Of a stretch of 64,000 nucleotides of DNA, positions 17,653 to 28,487 are shown one piece after another. The DNA lies in assembly GCA_017501565.1 (NCBI GenBank), contig JAFVWP010000101.1, positions 26,235 to 90,234 of the forward strand. The letters are read 5' to 3'. Each line of letters starts with the position of its first letter. Position 1 is the first letter of the stretch. Source of the stretch: Elusimicrobiaceae bacterium. Lineage in GTDB: Bacteria > Elusimicrobiota > Elusimicrobia > Elusimicrobiales > Elusimicrobiaceae. Both the position numbers and the translations under genes were made by a program. The notes under the pieces were generated by a model. The model saw only the letters and a program-made list of their open reading frames with translations. It ran no database searches and was not told the DNA's origin.

Positions 17653-17700
17653 ATTCGTTTCCTGTTCTGTATTAAAAAGGCCGACAAAGCGGCCTTTAAA

Positions 17701-18114
17701 TTAACCTAAATGGCGTTTTTTCACTTTCATACGCGTCAAAGCCTGTTTGATTTCTATTTCGGCAAGCTCAAAATCAATATCGGCATCTTTCTTGGATAAA
17801 GATTCTTTGGCGCGTTTGATTTTTTGTTTTTCTTCTTCTTCGTCAATTTCGTCTGCCAGGCCGGCCCCTTCGGCGAAAACATTTACACTCTCATGCAAAA
17901 TTTCCGCAAAACCGCCCAAAACGGCAAATTCTTCTTCCTTGCCGTCTTGTTTATAACGCAAAGAGCCATACCCTAGTTGCACAATCATCGGGATATGCCC
18001 CGGCAAAACACCCAATTCCCCTTCCAAAGCAGGCAAAGCGACAAAATCCACCGCCACTGCGTTGAGTAGCTGTTTTTGGGGGGTAATCAGGTTTAATTGC
18101 AATGTTTTGGCCAT
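17701..18114 (-). CDS. atpC: F1Fo ATP synthase subunit epsilon
   Basis: A 137-aa F1 epsilon subunit: beta-sandwich domain (LNLITPQKQLL...FVALPALEGELGVLPGH) followed by an alpha-helical hairpin rich in Glu and Lys. It couples rotation and inhibits ATP hydrolysis. It starts 2 nt after the atpD stop. Confidence 0.95.
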   Translation of the reverse strand: MAKTLQLNLITPQKQLLNAVAVDFVALPALEGELGVLPGHIPMIVQLGYGSLRYKQDGKEEEFAVLGGFAEILHESVNVFAEGAGLADEIDEEEEKQKIKRAKESLSKKDADIDFELAEIEIKQALTRMKVKKRHLG

Positions 18115-18116
18115 AA

Positions 18117-20466
<2,350 letters not shown>

Positions 20467-20475
20467 AAAAAGTCC

Positions 20476-21405
20476 TTATTTATTCTTACCTTCTAAAATG
20501 CTCACATAATCGGCAATGGCCGTTTCTAACGTGAAATCAGGCGTATAACCGGTTTTTTCTTTTGCCAAGCTCATGTCCGCTTCGGTTTTGTTTTGGAAGA
20601 ACGGATACGGATTGTCAATGTATTCCGGCTCTAAATTTGTGCCCAACTCATGGTTTAAGCATTTGATAATATCGTTATAGCTGCGCGCAATACCGGTGGC
20701 GGCGTTCAACACACAGGTTTCTTTGCCGTTCTGCAAAGCGCACAAATTGGCTTTTACAATATCTTTTACATACACAAAATCGCGCAATTGTTCGCCGTGT
20801 TTAAATACACGCGGGCGTTGGCCGGCTTTCATTTGTTTATAAAGCTGATAAATCATGCTGGCCATTTTGCCTTTGTATTCTTCCCCGGGACCAAAGACAT
20901 TAAAATAGCGCAAACCGATAATTTTCATATCTTGGTGGTCGCGGGAAAATTTATGGGCCAAATTATCGTCAATCACTTTAGAAAAACCATACACATTTTC
21001 CGGGTGGGTGGGTTGGCTTTCTTTCATCGGCACTGCGCCGTTGCCGTAGGTGGCGGCGGAAGAAGCATAAATCACTTTCGGAATTTCGTTTTCGGCCGCA
21101 TAATTGAGCAAATTGCGGAAAGCTTCCACGTTTTGCTCCATCATTTGTTTTTGGTCCATAACGGTAGTGTCGGTAATGGCGGCTTCATGGAAAATAGCAT
21201 CAAAATAATCGTTTTCCGGCAAATATTCAAATAAATCAGCCGCGATAACATCACCTTTAAAGCCGATTAAATTTTTGAAATGGCCGTTTTTGGTAAAATC
21301 GTCAATAATGGTAACTTCATGCCCTTGCGCTTCCAAGGTTTTGGCAATATTGCTACCGATAAAACCCGCACCGCCGGTAACTAAATATTTTTTCTTATTT
21401 TCCAT
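20476..21405 (-). CDS. hldD: ADP-L-glycero-D-manno-heptose 6-epimerase
   Basis: A 309-aa short-chain dehydrogenase fold enzyme. It makes ADP-L-glycero-D-manno-heptose for the lipopolysaccharide inner core. The NAD(P) loop GGAGFIG is at 11-17, catalytic SS(A) at 115-116 and YGFSK at 139-143. RYFNVFGPGE and LRDFVYVKDI are specific to HldD/RfaD. It sits between atpA and atpG with gaps of 8 and 9 nt, so it is an internal gene of the ATP synthase operon. It indicates a heptose-containing LPS core. Confidence 0.93.
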   Translation of the reverse strand: MENKKKYLVTGGAGFIGSNIAKTLEAQGHEVTIIDDFTKNGHFKNLIGFKGDVIAADLFEYLPENDYFDAIFHEAAITDTTVMDQKQMMEQNVEAFRNLLNYAAENEIPKVIYASSAATYGNGAVPMKESQPTHPENVYGFSKVIDDNLAHKFSRDHQDMKIIGLRYFNVFGPGEEYKGKMASMIYQLYKQMKAGQRPRVFKHGEQLRDFVYVKDIVKANLCALQNGKETCVLNAATGIARSYNDIIKCLNHELGTNLEPEYIDNPYPFFQNKTEADMSLAKEKTGYTPDFTLETAIADYVSILEGKNK

Positions 21406-21413
21406 AAATTCTC

Positions 21414-22940
21414 CTATTTTTCACTCTTAAAGATACCCTTAAACTCCGTTAAGGCCGTATCCATTTTTTGCTTCAATTCGTCGGACAATTCCGCCGCGCT
21501 ATCCAATTCTTGCGTTAAATCTTTTTTAGCGGTTGCCGCCCAAGCCAAGAGTTGTTTTTCGTAATCGCGCACTTGGCTGACTTCCACCTCATCGGTAAAT
21601 CCGTTCACACCGGCATATAAAACCAATACTTCCTGCCACAGGCTCATCGGTTGGTATTGGTCTTGTTTCAAAAGTTCGCTCATGCGTTTACCGCGGGCAA
21701 TTTGACGTTGGGATTCTTTGTCAAGCTCCGAGCCGAATTGGGCAAAGCCTTCCAATTCCTGATATTGGGACATATCTACACGCAAAGTACCGGCTACCTT
21801 GCGCATCGTTTTGCGTTGGGCAGAGCCGCCCACACGAGAAACGGATAACCCCACGTTAATAGCGGGTTTTACACCGCTTAAGAACAAACTGCTTTCCAAA
21901 TAAATCTGTCCGTCCGTAATGGAAATAACGTTGGTAGGAATATAGGCAGACACGTCGTTGGCTTGCGTTTCAATAATCGGCAAAGCGGTCAAAGAGCCGC
22001 CGCCGTTTTCTTTGGAAAGTTTGCACGCGCGCTCCAACAAGCGGGAATGCAAATAAAATACGTCACCGGGATAAACTTCACGCCCGGGGGGACGGCGCAA
22101 CAACAAAGACATCTGGCGATAGGCTTGGGCGTGTTTGGATAAGTCATCATACACAATCAGCACGTCTTTGCCTTTCCACATAAAATATTCGCCGATGGCG
22201 CAACCGGCATACGGCGCAATATAAAGCATAGAGGCCGGATCTGCCGCCGTAGCAGCTACCACGGTGGTATATTCCATCGCACCGAAATCCGTCAACGTTT
22301 GCACTACTTGGGCCACGGTGCTGTTTTTCTGTCCGATAGCTACATAAATACATAAGCAACGTTGGTCCTGCGGCAAATTCTTTTGGTTGATAATCGCGTC
22401 AATGGCAATAGCGGTTTTGCCGGTTTGGCGGTCCCCGATGATTAATTCACGTTGCCCTTTACCGATAGGCACCAAGGCGTCAATGGCTTTTAAACCGGTT
22501 TGTAAAGGTTGTTTGACAGGCTGTCTTTCCACAATACCGGGAGCGACAATATCCATCGGCATTACTTTATCGGTTTTAATTTCCCCTTTGCCGTCTAACG
22601 GGCGACCAAGCGGGTCCACTACGCGTCCGATAATATCTTCGCCCACCGGAATATTGATTACTTCGCCGGTCCGTTTCACAATGCCGCCTTCGTGCACCAA
22701 ATCGTCTGCACCCATCAATACACAACCGACATTGTCATACTCTAAGTTCATAGCCATACCTTTGACGCCATTGCCAAAGTCCACCAACTCAGAGGCTTTT
22801 ACCTGGTTTAAACCATACACGCGGGCAATGCCGTCGCCTACTTGTATGACAGATCCCACTTCGCTCAAGTCTGCCTTCGTGTCAAACTTTTCAATTTTAT
22901 TTTTGATAATATTGGTAATTTCTTCGGGTCTTATTGCCAT
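21414..22940 (-). CDS. atpA: F1Fo ATP synthase subunit alpha
   Basis: A 508-aa non-catalytic nucleotide-binding F1 subunit. Walker A is GDRQTGKTA. The N-terminus [20 protein letters not shown] and the segment [14 protein letters not shown] are typical. Length is normal. It begins 11 nt after atpH; hldD follows it. Confidence 0.97.
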   Translation of the reverse strand: MAIRPEEITNIIKNKIEKFDTKADLSEVGSVIQVGDGIARVYGLNQVKASELVDFGNGVKGMAMNLEYDNVGCVLMGADDLVHEGGIVKRTGEVINIPVGEDIIGRVVDPLGRPLDGKGEIKTDKVMPMDIVAPGIVERQPVKQPLQTGLKAIDALVPIGKGQRELIIGDRQTGKTAIAIDAIINQKNLPQDQRCLCIYVAIGQKNSTVAQVVQTLTDFGAMEYTTVVAATAADPASMLYIAPYAGCAIGEYFMWKGKDVLIVYDDLSKHAQAYRQMSLLLRRPPGREVYPGDVFYLHSRLLERACKLSKENGGGSLTALPIIETQANDVSAYIPTNVISITDGQIYLESSLFLSGVKPAINVGLSVSRVGGSAQRKTMRKVAGTLRVDMSQYQELEGFAQFGSELDKESQRQIARGKRMSELLKQDQYQPMSLWQEVLVLYAGVNGFTDEVEVSQVRDYEKQLLAWAATAKKDLTQELDSAAELSDELKQKMDTALTEFKGIFKSEK

Positions 22941-22951
22941 ATTTGCACCAT

Positions 22952-23479
22952 TTATTTGGTTAATTCTTCCCGTAATTTTTCAAATCTTCTTTTTAAGGTG
23001 CCGTCTATTAATACGTCACCCATCTGCGCGCGGACTCCGCCTAACAAAGCGGGGTCCACTTCATACTCGGCTTGCGCCTGTAACCCGCTAAAACGGCTCA
23101 AAGCCGTTTGCACGCGCTGTTTTTGTTCTTCCGTCAAGGCAAAGGCGGTTTGCACTTTTGCATGCACGATGCCTTGTCTTTGGTCCAGCAAAGCGCCCGC
23201 TTCTTGCACACAGGCGGGCAACAGATAATACCGCTTGGCTTGCAACAGCACACAAATAAACCCTTTTACGGCGGGGTCATCTTGAAAAAGATCTTCTACA
23301 AAAGCGGTCTTTTGCACAGAGGGCACCGCCGGATCTGCCATAAAGCGACGGGCTTGTTGCAACGCTTTTTCCGCCGCACACAAAGCAACAAAATGCTCTT
23401 GGGCTTGCAAAGCATTTTGACTCAAGGCGTCAAACGCGCGGGCATATCGTTGGGCTAAAATACGATCTGTACTTTTCAT
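22952..23479 (-). CDS. atpH: F1Fo ATP synthase subunit delta
   Basis: A 175-aa peripheral-stalk subunit from the ATG at 23479 ([19 protein letters not shown]). The C-terminal motif [21 protein letters not shown] is the conserved delta/OSCP signature. A longer frame to 23533 would overlap atpF by about 47 nt and begins with a Cys/Arg-rich stretch unlike the family, so I chose the internal ATG, 7 nt after the atpF stop. Confidence 0.92.
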   Translation of the reverse strand: MKSTDRILAQRYARAFDALSQNALQAQEHFVALCAAEKALQQARRFMADPAVPSVQKTAFVEDLFQDDPAVKGFICVLLQAKRYYLLPACVQEAGALLDQRQGIVHAKVQTAFALTEEQKQRVQTALSRFSGLQAQAEYEVDPALLGGVRAQMGDVLIDGTLKRRFEKLREELTK

Positions 23480-23486
23480 GCTGATC

Positions 23487-23996
23487 TTAAGCGCGGGCTT
23501 GGCCCGATTCTTGCACCTGTTGCAACACGGCATCTACCACTCGGGTAGCGGCTTGTTGGTCTATTTGTTGTTGCGTTATTTTGGCCGCAGCCAACAAAGC
23601 CGTGCTCACCACTTGGGCGCGCACATCACTAAGGGCTTTGTTTTTTTCCGCTTCAATTTGCACTTTGGCTTGAGCAATCAAATGCTCTGCCTGTCTTTGG
23701 GTTTCTGCCAAAATTTGCTCTTTCTGGGCATTACCCAAGGCTACCGCTTCTTGTACTTTTTGGGCAGCTTGGGAAGCGATGTCTTGCAATTTAGCGTCCA
23801 AATCCGCCTTGATTTGTTGTGCTTCTTGGCGGGCTTGGGCGGCGGCGGCTTTGTCTTCTGCTATTTGCTTTTCACGTTTTTCAAGCGCGCCGATCAGGCC
23901 TTTCCACGCAAATTTGTGCAAAAGCCACACCAGCAGCAGAAAGTTGACAATCGTCAACGCCATAACCCCAAAATCGGGATTTAACAGATTCTCCAT
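23487..23996 (-). CDS. atpF: F1Fo ATP synthase subunit b
   Basis: A 169-aa protein with one N-terminal membrane helix (about 8-28), then a long Ala/Gln/Glu-rich coiled coil that forms the peripheral stalk. A single b gene is present, with no b' copy. It begins 21 nt after atpE. Confidence 0.93.
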   Translation of the reverse strand: MENLLNPDFGVMALTIVNFLLLVWLLHKFAWKGLIGALEKREKQIAEDKAAAAQARQEAQQIKADLDAKLQDIASQAAQKVQEAVALGNAQKEQILAETQRQAEHLIAQAKVQIEAEKNKALSDVRAQVVSTALLAAAKITQQQIDQQAATRVVDAVLQQVQESGQARA

Positions 23997-24017
23997 GTTT
24001 CCTCTTGCGGTGGAAAA

Positions 24018-24245
24018 TTACATGACCATGGTCAATAAACAAATAACCAGACCCAACATAGCGGCACCTTCTAACAAGGCGGCAATGATGATCATGGTTG
24101 TGCGGATGGCGTTGGCGGCTTCCGGTTGGCGGGCCGTACCTTCCAAGGCGGCATTACCAATTTTTCCTAAGCCCAAAGCGGCTCCGATAACAGTCAATCC
24201 CGCGCCAATACCGGCAGCGATGAATTTAAGTGCGGCGAGTTCCAT
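24018..24245 (-). CDS. atpE: F1Fo ATP synthase subunit c
   Basis: A 75-aa two-helix proteolipid. The polar loop ARQPE lies between the helices, and the ion-binding glutamate is in the second (AALLEGAAMLG). The first helix lacks a Gln/Glu ligand and the glutamate is followed by Gly-Ala, not Ser-Thr, so the Na+-binding set known from Ilyobacter tartaricus is absent and proton coupling is expected. Confidence 0.95.
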   Translation of the reverse strand: MELAALKFIAAGIGAGLTVIGAALGLGKIGNAALEGTARQPEAANAIRTTMIIIAALLEGAAMLGLVICLLTMVM

Positions 24246-24285
24246 TTTTTCTCTCCTTTTGCGGGTATATCCCGCTGATTTAAAA

Positions 24286-25047
24286 TTAGTGCGAATGTAC
24301 CACTAAGCCCACATAAATAGACGTAAGCAACGTAAATACATAAGCCTGTAAAAATGCGACTAACAACTCTAAAAACGTCATAAAAATTTCCAGCCCCATC
24401 GCCGGGAAAGCCGCCCCGACGCCGGCTATTTTACTCATCTGACCGATAATAAAAATGATAAGCAGTAAGCTCAGCAATACCATGTGCCCCGAAAGCATAT
24501 TGGCAAACAAACGAATAGCCAACACACAAACACGAATCAGCAAGCTGATCACTTCCAACGGAAACATCAAAGGAATCAGCCACCAGGGCGTACCACCCGG
24601 CACAAAACTTTTGATAAAACCCCAAAATCCATGCGCTTGTATGCCGGCATAAACAATCAACCCGCCGGAACACAAAGCCAAACCGCCTGTAACGGAAATA
24701 TTGGAAGTAATGGTTTTCATTTGGGGAATAAGGCCGGCCAAATTGGAAAACAAAATAAACAGAAACAAGGTGCAGAAATACGGCAGAAAAGCGACGCCTT
24801 CTTTACCGATACCGGGGATTACAATGCCGTCGCGCATGAAAGAAACATATTCTTCCCCGATTGTGTTCATCAAACGGGCAAAAAGGCTTTTGCCTTTCAT
24901 GGACAGAAGCATCGCCACCGCCAGCAAAACAATACTGATGCCCAACATGGTCAGTGTATGTGCGGTAACGGGCAGGTGAAACCCGCCGAGCATTACCCCA
25001 AAATCGTGGTCCAAAATATGATGCGCTATGGTATGAGAAACGTCCAT
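24286..25047 (-). CDS. atpB: F1Fo ATP synthase subunit a
   Basis: A 253-aa membrane subunit with six predicted helices. The essential arginine is in LLIRVCVLAIRLFANMLSGH, and the last helix pair (LLVAFLQAYVFTLLTSIYVG) is typical. It forms the half-channels for the translocated ion. It begins 1 nt after the small AtpZ/AtpI-like gene. Confidence 0.95.
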   Translation of the reverse strand: MDVSHTIAHHILDHDFGVMLGGFHLPVTAHTLTMLGISIVLLAVAMLLSMKGKSLFARLMNTIGEEYVSFMRDGIVIPGIGKEGVAFLPYFCTLFLFILFSNLAGLIPQMKTITSNISVTGGLALCSGGLIVYAGIQAHGFWGFIKSFVPGGTPWWLIPLMFPLEVISLLIRVCVLAIRLFANMLSGHMVLLSLLLIIFIIGQMSKIAGVGAAFPAMGLEIFMTFLELLVAFLQAYVFTLLTSIYVGLVVHSH

Positions 25048-25048
25048 T

Positions 25049-25324
25049 TTATTTCTGTTCCTTATTTTTTTCTTCTTGGCTTAAACGGCGCGACTCTTTA
25101 ATCAAAATATACATACCCAAGGCAAAGCCGCAAAAGACCCCGCTGACCATGCCCCACGGAGCGGAAGAAAATCTTGTATCTATCCAAAATCCGCCGCCCA
25201 CCCCCAACGCCACTGCTACGGCAAACTCTAAACCGAGTGTGGTAATCACCAAATGGTCTTGGGGAGAAAAGGGCCCCAGCCGTATCGGCCGTTTTTCTTT
25301 CGGAAAGTCTTTTTTCTTTGTCAT
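25049..25324 (-). CDS. AtpZ/AtpI-like ATP synthase accessory protein
   Basis: A 91-aa protein with a basic N-terminus and two membrane helices (about 25-45 and 55-75) with the motif GGGFWIDTRF between them. Small proteins of this type head many atp operons and are proposed to help c-ring assembly or Mg2+/Ca2+ transport. It is the first gene of the operon, directly before atpB. No clear ribosome site precedes the ATG. Confidence 0.8.
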   Translation of the reverse strand: MTKKKDFPKEKRPIRLGPFSPQDHLVITTLGLEFAVAVALGVGGGFWIDTRFSSAPWGMVSGVFCGFALGMYILIKESRRLSQEEKNKEQK

Positions 25325-25423
25325 ATTAATAAAACTTTACGTCTTTAAAAAGCAGACTTCCCTCTTTTATATTGTATTAAATCCGTACAAAAACTTCATC
25401 AAAATTTTACGAAAATTATCGTC

Positions 25424-25455
25424 AAAAAACCCGCACGTTTTGATACGGGCGGGTT
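25424..25455 (-). terminator. Terminator of the GH13 gene
   Basis: Stem AACCCGC/GCGGGTT flanks a 14-nt loop. On the minus strand it is followed by six T. It lies 13 bp downstream of the GH13 stop and upstream of the atp operon. Confidence 0.75.
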
Positions 25456-25467
25456 GTCCGGCATAAA

Positions 25468-26934
25468 TTATATTTCGTACGTGAAAATCTTGCTTTCAAA
25501 GGGTTTGAGTTCCACTTCAAAACCTTTTTGTTGCATATCAGGTGTAAAAAGATGTTGCACTCCGGAAAATTCTTCTTTCAAAAATTTCCCATCGCCTTGG
25601 GCGGGTTTCAATTTCAAAAAGCCTTTGGCATCGGCCGGGCTGTAATTAATCAAAATAGTAAAAGCCGTATTCATTTGTTTCCACGTCCAACACAAAATAT
25701 GACGGAAAGAATCATCATCTTCCCCCACCGCGCTTACAGGAGTCAAGGACCATTGTCCGCCATGAAAAGCCGGTTGGGAAGCAATATGCATCAGTTTGGC
25801 ATAATAATTGCGGATTTCATCATCAATGGGGAAAAAGTCTTTAACGTATTGAATCGGCAAGCGCGCGGGGCGGCCTAACATTTGGAACAAATAAATCATA
25901 CGCGCACCGGGCAAAGTGGCAATAATCGTGCTGGCGGCTAAAGATTTTTCACGTCCGAAAGCCTTTAAAGCTTCTTCTTCATCATGATTGGACGTAAAGC
26001 GGATAGAGCGCATTTGAAATAAATGTTCTGCTCCTAAATGGCCTTTGATGTCTTCGGAATTAGAAAAACGGAGCCGGTCATAAAGCACTTTATCATATGT
26101 ATAATCAAAGCCCATTTCTTGTATTTCCCATTCCAAACCCCAATACACTTCGGCAATAAACGTAAAATCAGGATATTTTCCGCGCACCAAAGATAAGGCT
26201 TCCGTCCAAAATTCCGTCCGGGGCAATTCCCCGCCGATAAACTCCCACCAGGTATCTCGGTGAACTTTGTTTAAAGAGAGCATCGCCATATCGCAACGGA
26301 CGCCGTCGCACATATCGGCCACTTTCAGCAAATTGTGCAATACAAAATCTCTGGTTTTTGGATTAAAATAATTTAATTGGGCCGTATCGGTCCAAGGGGC
26401 AAAATACGGGTCGCGCCCATGGGCTACCCAGGTGCCGTTTGCATTTTGGAAAAACCAATCTTTATGAGCGTGCGGAATTTGGGTGCCGGTATTGATGTAT
26501 AAATCCGGGTCCGAAGTAACAAAAGGGCAATCTATGGCTGTATGGTTGCTGACAAAATCTAAAAATAAGGCCATGCCCATCGCATTTAATTTTTCACGCA
26601 AAGCCTTTAGGCTTTCATCACCGCCCAAATCTTCCGCAGTTTCATAGGCATATACCGCATACGGAGACGCAATAATGTCTTCCGTAGAAAAATTCGGCTC
26701 TACGCGGCGGATTTCCGCTTGAATATCGGGGTGTTGGCGGGCAATTTCTCCGGCTTTGGGGCTTTGTTTCCACACGCCCATCAACCAAATAGCATCAAAG
26801 CCTCTTTCTTTGAACGTTTGCCAATATTCTTCGGGAATTTCATGCAAAGCAAACCGCCGCCCATGGCGTTGCTGTAAACGGGCCAACCATGCGCGGATAT
26901 TAATTTCTAAAATGTGCGGATTTGTTCTCATCAA
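25468..26934 (-). CDS. GH13 alpha-amylase family glycosidase
   Basis: A 488-aa (beta/alpha)8 glycosidase with no signal peptide. The four GH13 regions are visible: DFVSNHTA (I), GVRCDMAML with the nucleophile Asp (II), FIAEVYWG with the acid Glu (III) and FTSNHDEE (IV). The N-terminus begins directly with the barrel (NPHILEINIRAWLARLQ). It should act on cytosolic alpha-glucans or oligosaccharides, but the linkage cannot be predicted. It stands alone between two terminators. The start is an ATG at 26934; a second ATG one codon on is equally possible. Confidence 0.87.
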   Translation of the reverse strand: MMRTNPHILEINIRAWLARLQQRHGRRFALHEIPEEYWQTFKERGFDAIWLMGVWKQSPKAGEIARQHPDIQAEIRRVEPNFSTEDIIASPYAVYAYETAEDLGGDESLKALREKLNAMGMALFLDFVSNHTAIDCPFVTSDPDLYINTGTQIPHAHKDWFFQNANGTWVAHGRDPYFAPWTDTAQLNYFNPKTRDFVLHNLLKVADMCDGVRCDMAMLSLNKVHRDTWWEFIGGELPRTEFWTEALSLVRGKYPDFTFIAEVYWGLEWEIQEMGFDYTYDKVLYDRLRFSNSEDIKGHLGAEHLFQMRSIRFTSNHDEEEALKAFGREKSLAASTIIATLPGARMIYLFQMLGRPARLPIQYVKDFFPIDDEIRNYYAKLMHIASQPAFHGGQWSLTPVSAVGEDDDSFRHILCWTWKQMNTAFTILINYSPADAKGFLKLKPAQGDGKFLKEEFSGVQHLFTPDMQQKGFEVELKPFESKIFTYEI

Positions 26935-27016
26935 AATTCCCCCAGATACTTTATACCACTTTACAACGGCTTTGTAAAGCTCTTTTATTAGTTATTTCTT
27001 CTTCTGAAAAATCAAC

Positions 27017-27052
27017 AAAAAATCCCTGCTTTTTCAGGCAGGGAATTTTTTT
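27017..27052 (-). terminator. Terminator of the tandem HExxH gene pair
   Basis: Stem TCCCTGC/GCAGGGA with an 8-nt loop is flanked by A runs on the left and T runs on the right, so it can stop transcription in either direction. It overlaps the stop codon of the gene ending at 27051. Confidence 0.82.
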
Positions 27053-28463
27053 AAATATAACCGGGCGGAACCGGCGGAAAATGCGGCTCTAAGTCATCTA
27101 GTTTTTTACGCAAAAACCGCTGGGCGCTGGGGTGTAACGGCAAAACGTCGTCTTGTTCGTATAAAAGCGTTTCTTCTTCGGCCCAAGGGAAATCCGGCTC
27201 TTTTTGCCATTGGCGGATCCATTGTTTGAGCAGAGCCGTTACCTGTTCTTGGGTCTCGTCAGGCATATTAAGCGTATTCACATATTCTTGCAAAGTAACT
27301 TTTGAAGACTCTTCCACTTTCCAAAGGTTTGTTTGCTCGCGGGAAACGTTTAAAACTTTATCTTTGTCTTTAGCTATTTGAGTATGCTTGGAAGATTTGG
27401 CCTGCATTTGCAAAAATTGGTCTTTTTGATTGGGATAATGCTTGGATATTTCATCTAAATCCAATTCAAACGTTTTTTCTCTTCTCATCAATAAATCTTG
27501 CCCCAAAAGAGCTAAATTTTCCATCATATTGGGAATCATGGTATAGTGTTGGTGCTGAATCCAGGTACTCAAGCGATATTCTTTGAGCTGCGGATACACA
27601 AACAGCCCCAATAGCATTTCCCCATACTCTCTTTCCAAAGAATAACATTCGTCCAAAACTTTCATGTTATAAATCAAGTTTCTTGTCCCCCGGTAAAAAC
27701 AGGCATTATGCGTAGGTTTTACCGGCAAACCATATTTACTTTGGGCAAAAAAAGCACCGATTTCGCTCACCATTTTATTTTCGCCGCTCTTCAACCAAGG
27801 CAACAGATGCGTAGCTTCGTGAATAGCGACATTTAAATCTTCCGCGAAAGAATTTTTATAATGGGGGACATTGATATAAGCCTGATAAACATTGTCTTCT
27901 TTATGGATAGAAGCCGCTTCCATCACATCATGGGCTTCAGCCACATAAATTTGCGGAAAACGCGTATAACCCGCCGGCAAAAAAGAGTCTGCGGCATATC
28001 GCGCACCCAAATAAGTGGCTAAAATGCTCCAAAAATGAGTTTCGTCCAATAGGGGACCTTTCTTTTTCTGTTGCAAAAGCTCACAGATACTTCTCTCTTT
28101 TTCCGGAATTAAATCCAACTCTATTTTGTATTTTTTTCTGGTAGCAATCGGCAAAAGATGACGGGTAGAAAAAGACACTTTTTCTTTTTTTAATTTTTCC
28201 TCGTTCTTTTCAAGCCATTGTAAGAAGAGATTTACGCGGTACCAGCCGGTTTTGCGGTCCGGGTCGGAGAAATCGCGGCGGCCGTAATATTGTTCAAGTT
28301 CCGTACGGACCGATTGGTACAAGGGGCAACTACGCGCCATAATGGTTTGGCCGAAAAGGTCCACCCTGCTGCGCTGCCAAAGCGTCAGCTTGGTATCATC
28401 GGCAAAAAGAGGCATCGTAAACAACAAAACACAACTTAAAAAGAAAATTTGTTTTATTTTCAT
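27051..28463 (-). CDS. Secreted HExxH protein A, putative zinc peptidase of unknown family
   Basis: A 470-aa protein with a signal peptide (about 1-21, cleavage near LFADD). I recognise no named family. It carries HEATH at 215-219 and a glutamate at 234, inside a segment reading VSEIGAFFAQSKYGLPVK. This is the layout of a gluzincin zinc site (HExxH plus a downstream Glu ligand). A conserved N-terminal block (CPLYQSVR, QYYGR, FSDPDR, TGWYRV; about 46-76) and the C-terminal end PPVPPGYI are shared with the neighbour. No lipobox or membrane anchor is visible, so it is periplasmic or secreted. Activity is an inference from the motif. Confidence 0.6.
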   Translation of the reverse strand: MKIKQIFFLSCVLLFTMPLFADDTKLTLWQRSRVDLFGQTIMARSCPLYQSVRTELEQYYGRRDFSDPDRKTGWYRVNLFLQWLEKNEEKLKKEKVSFSTRHLLPIATRKKYKIELDLIPEKERSICELLQQKKKGPLLDETHFWSILATYLGARYAADSFLPAGYTRFPQIYVAEAHDVMEAASIHKEDNVYQAYINVPHYKNSFAEDLNVAIHEATHLLPWLKSGENKMVSEIGAFFAQSKYGLPVKPTHNACFYRGTRNLIYNMKVLDECYSLEREYGEMLLGLFVYPQLKEYRLSTWIQHQHYTMIPNMMENLALLGQDLLMRREKTFELDLDEISKHYPNQKDQFLQMQAKSSKHTQIAKDKDKVLNVSREQTNLWKVEESSKVTLQEYVNTLNMPDETQEQVTALLKQWIRQWQKEPDFPWAEEETLLYEQDDVLPLHPSAQRFLRKKLDDLEPHFPPVPPGYI

Positions 28464-28487
28464 AGTTTCAACGCCTTTTTTGAAACT

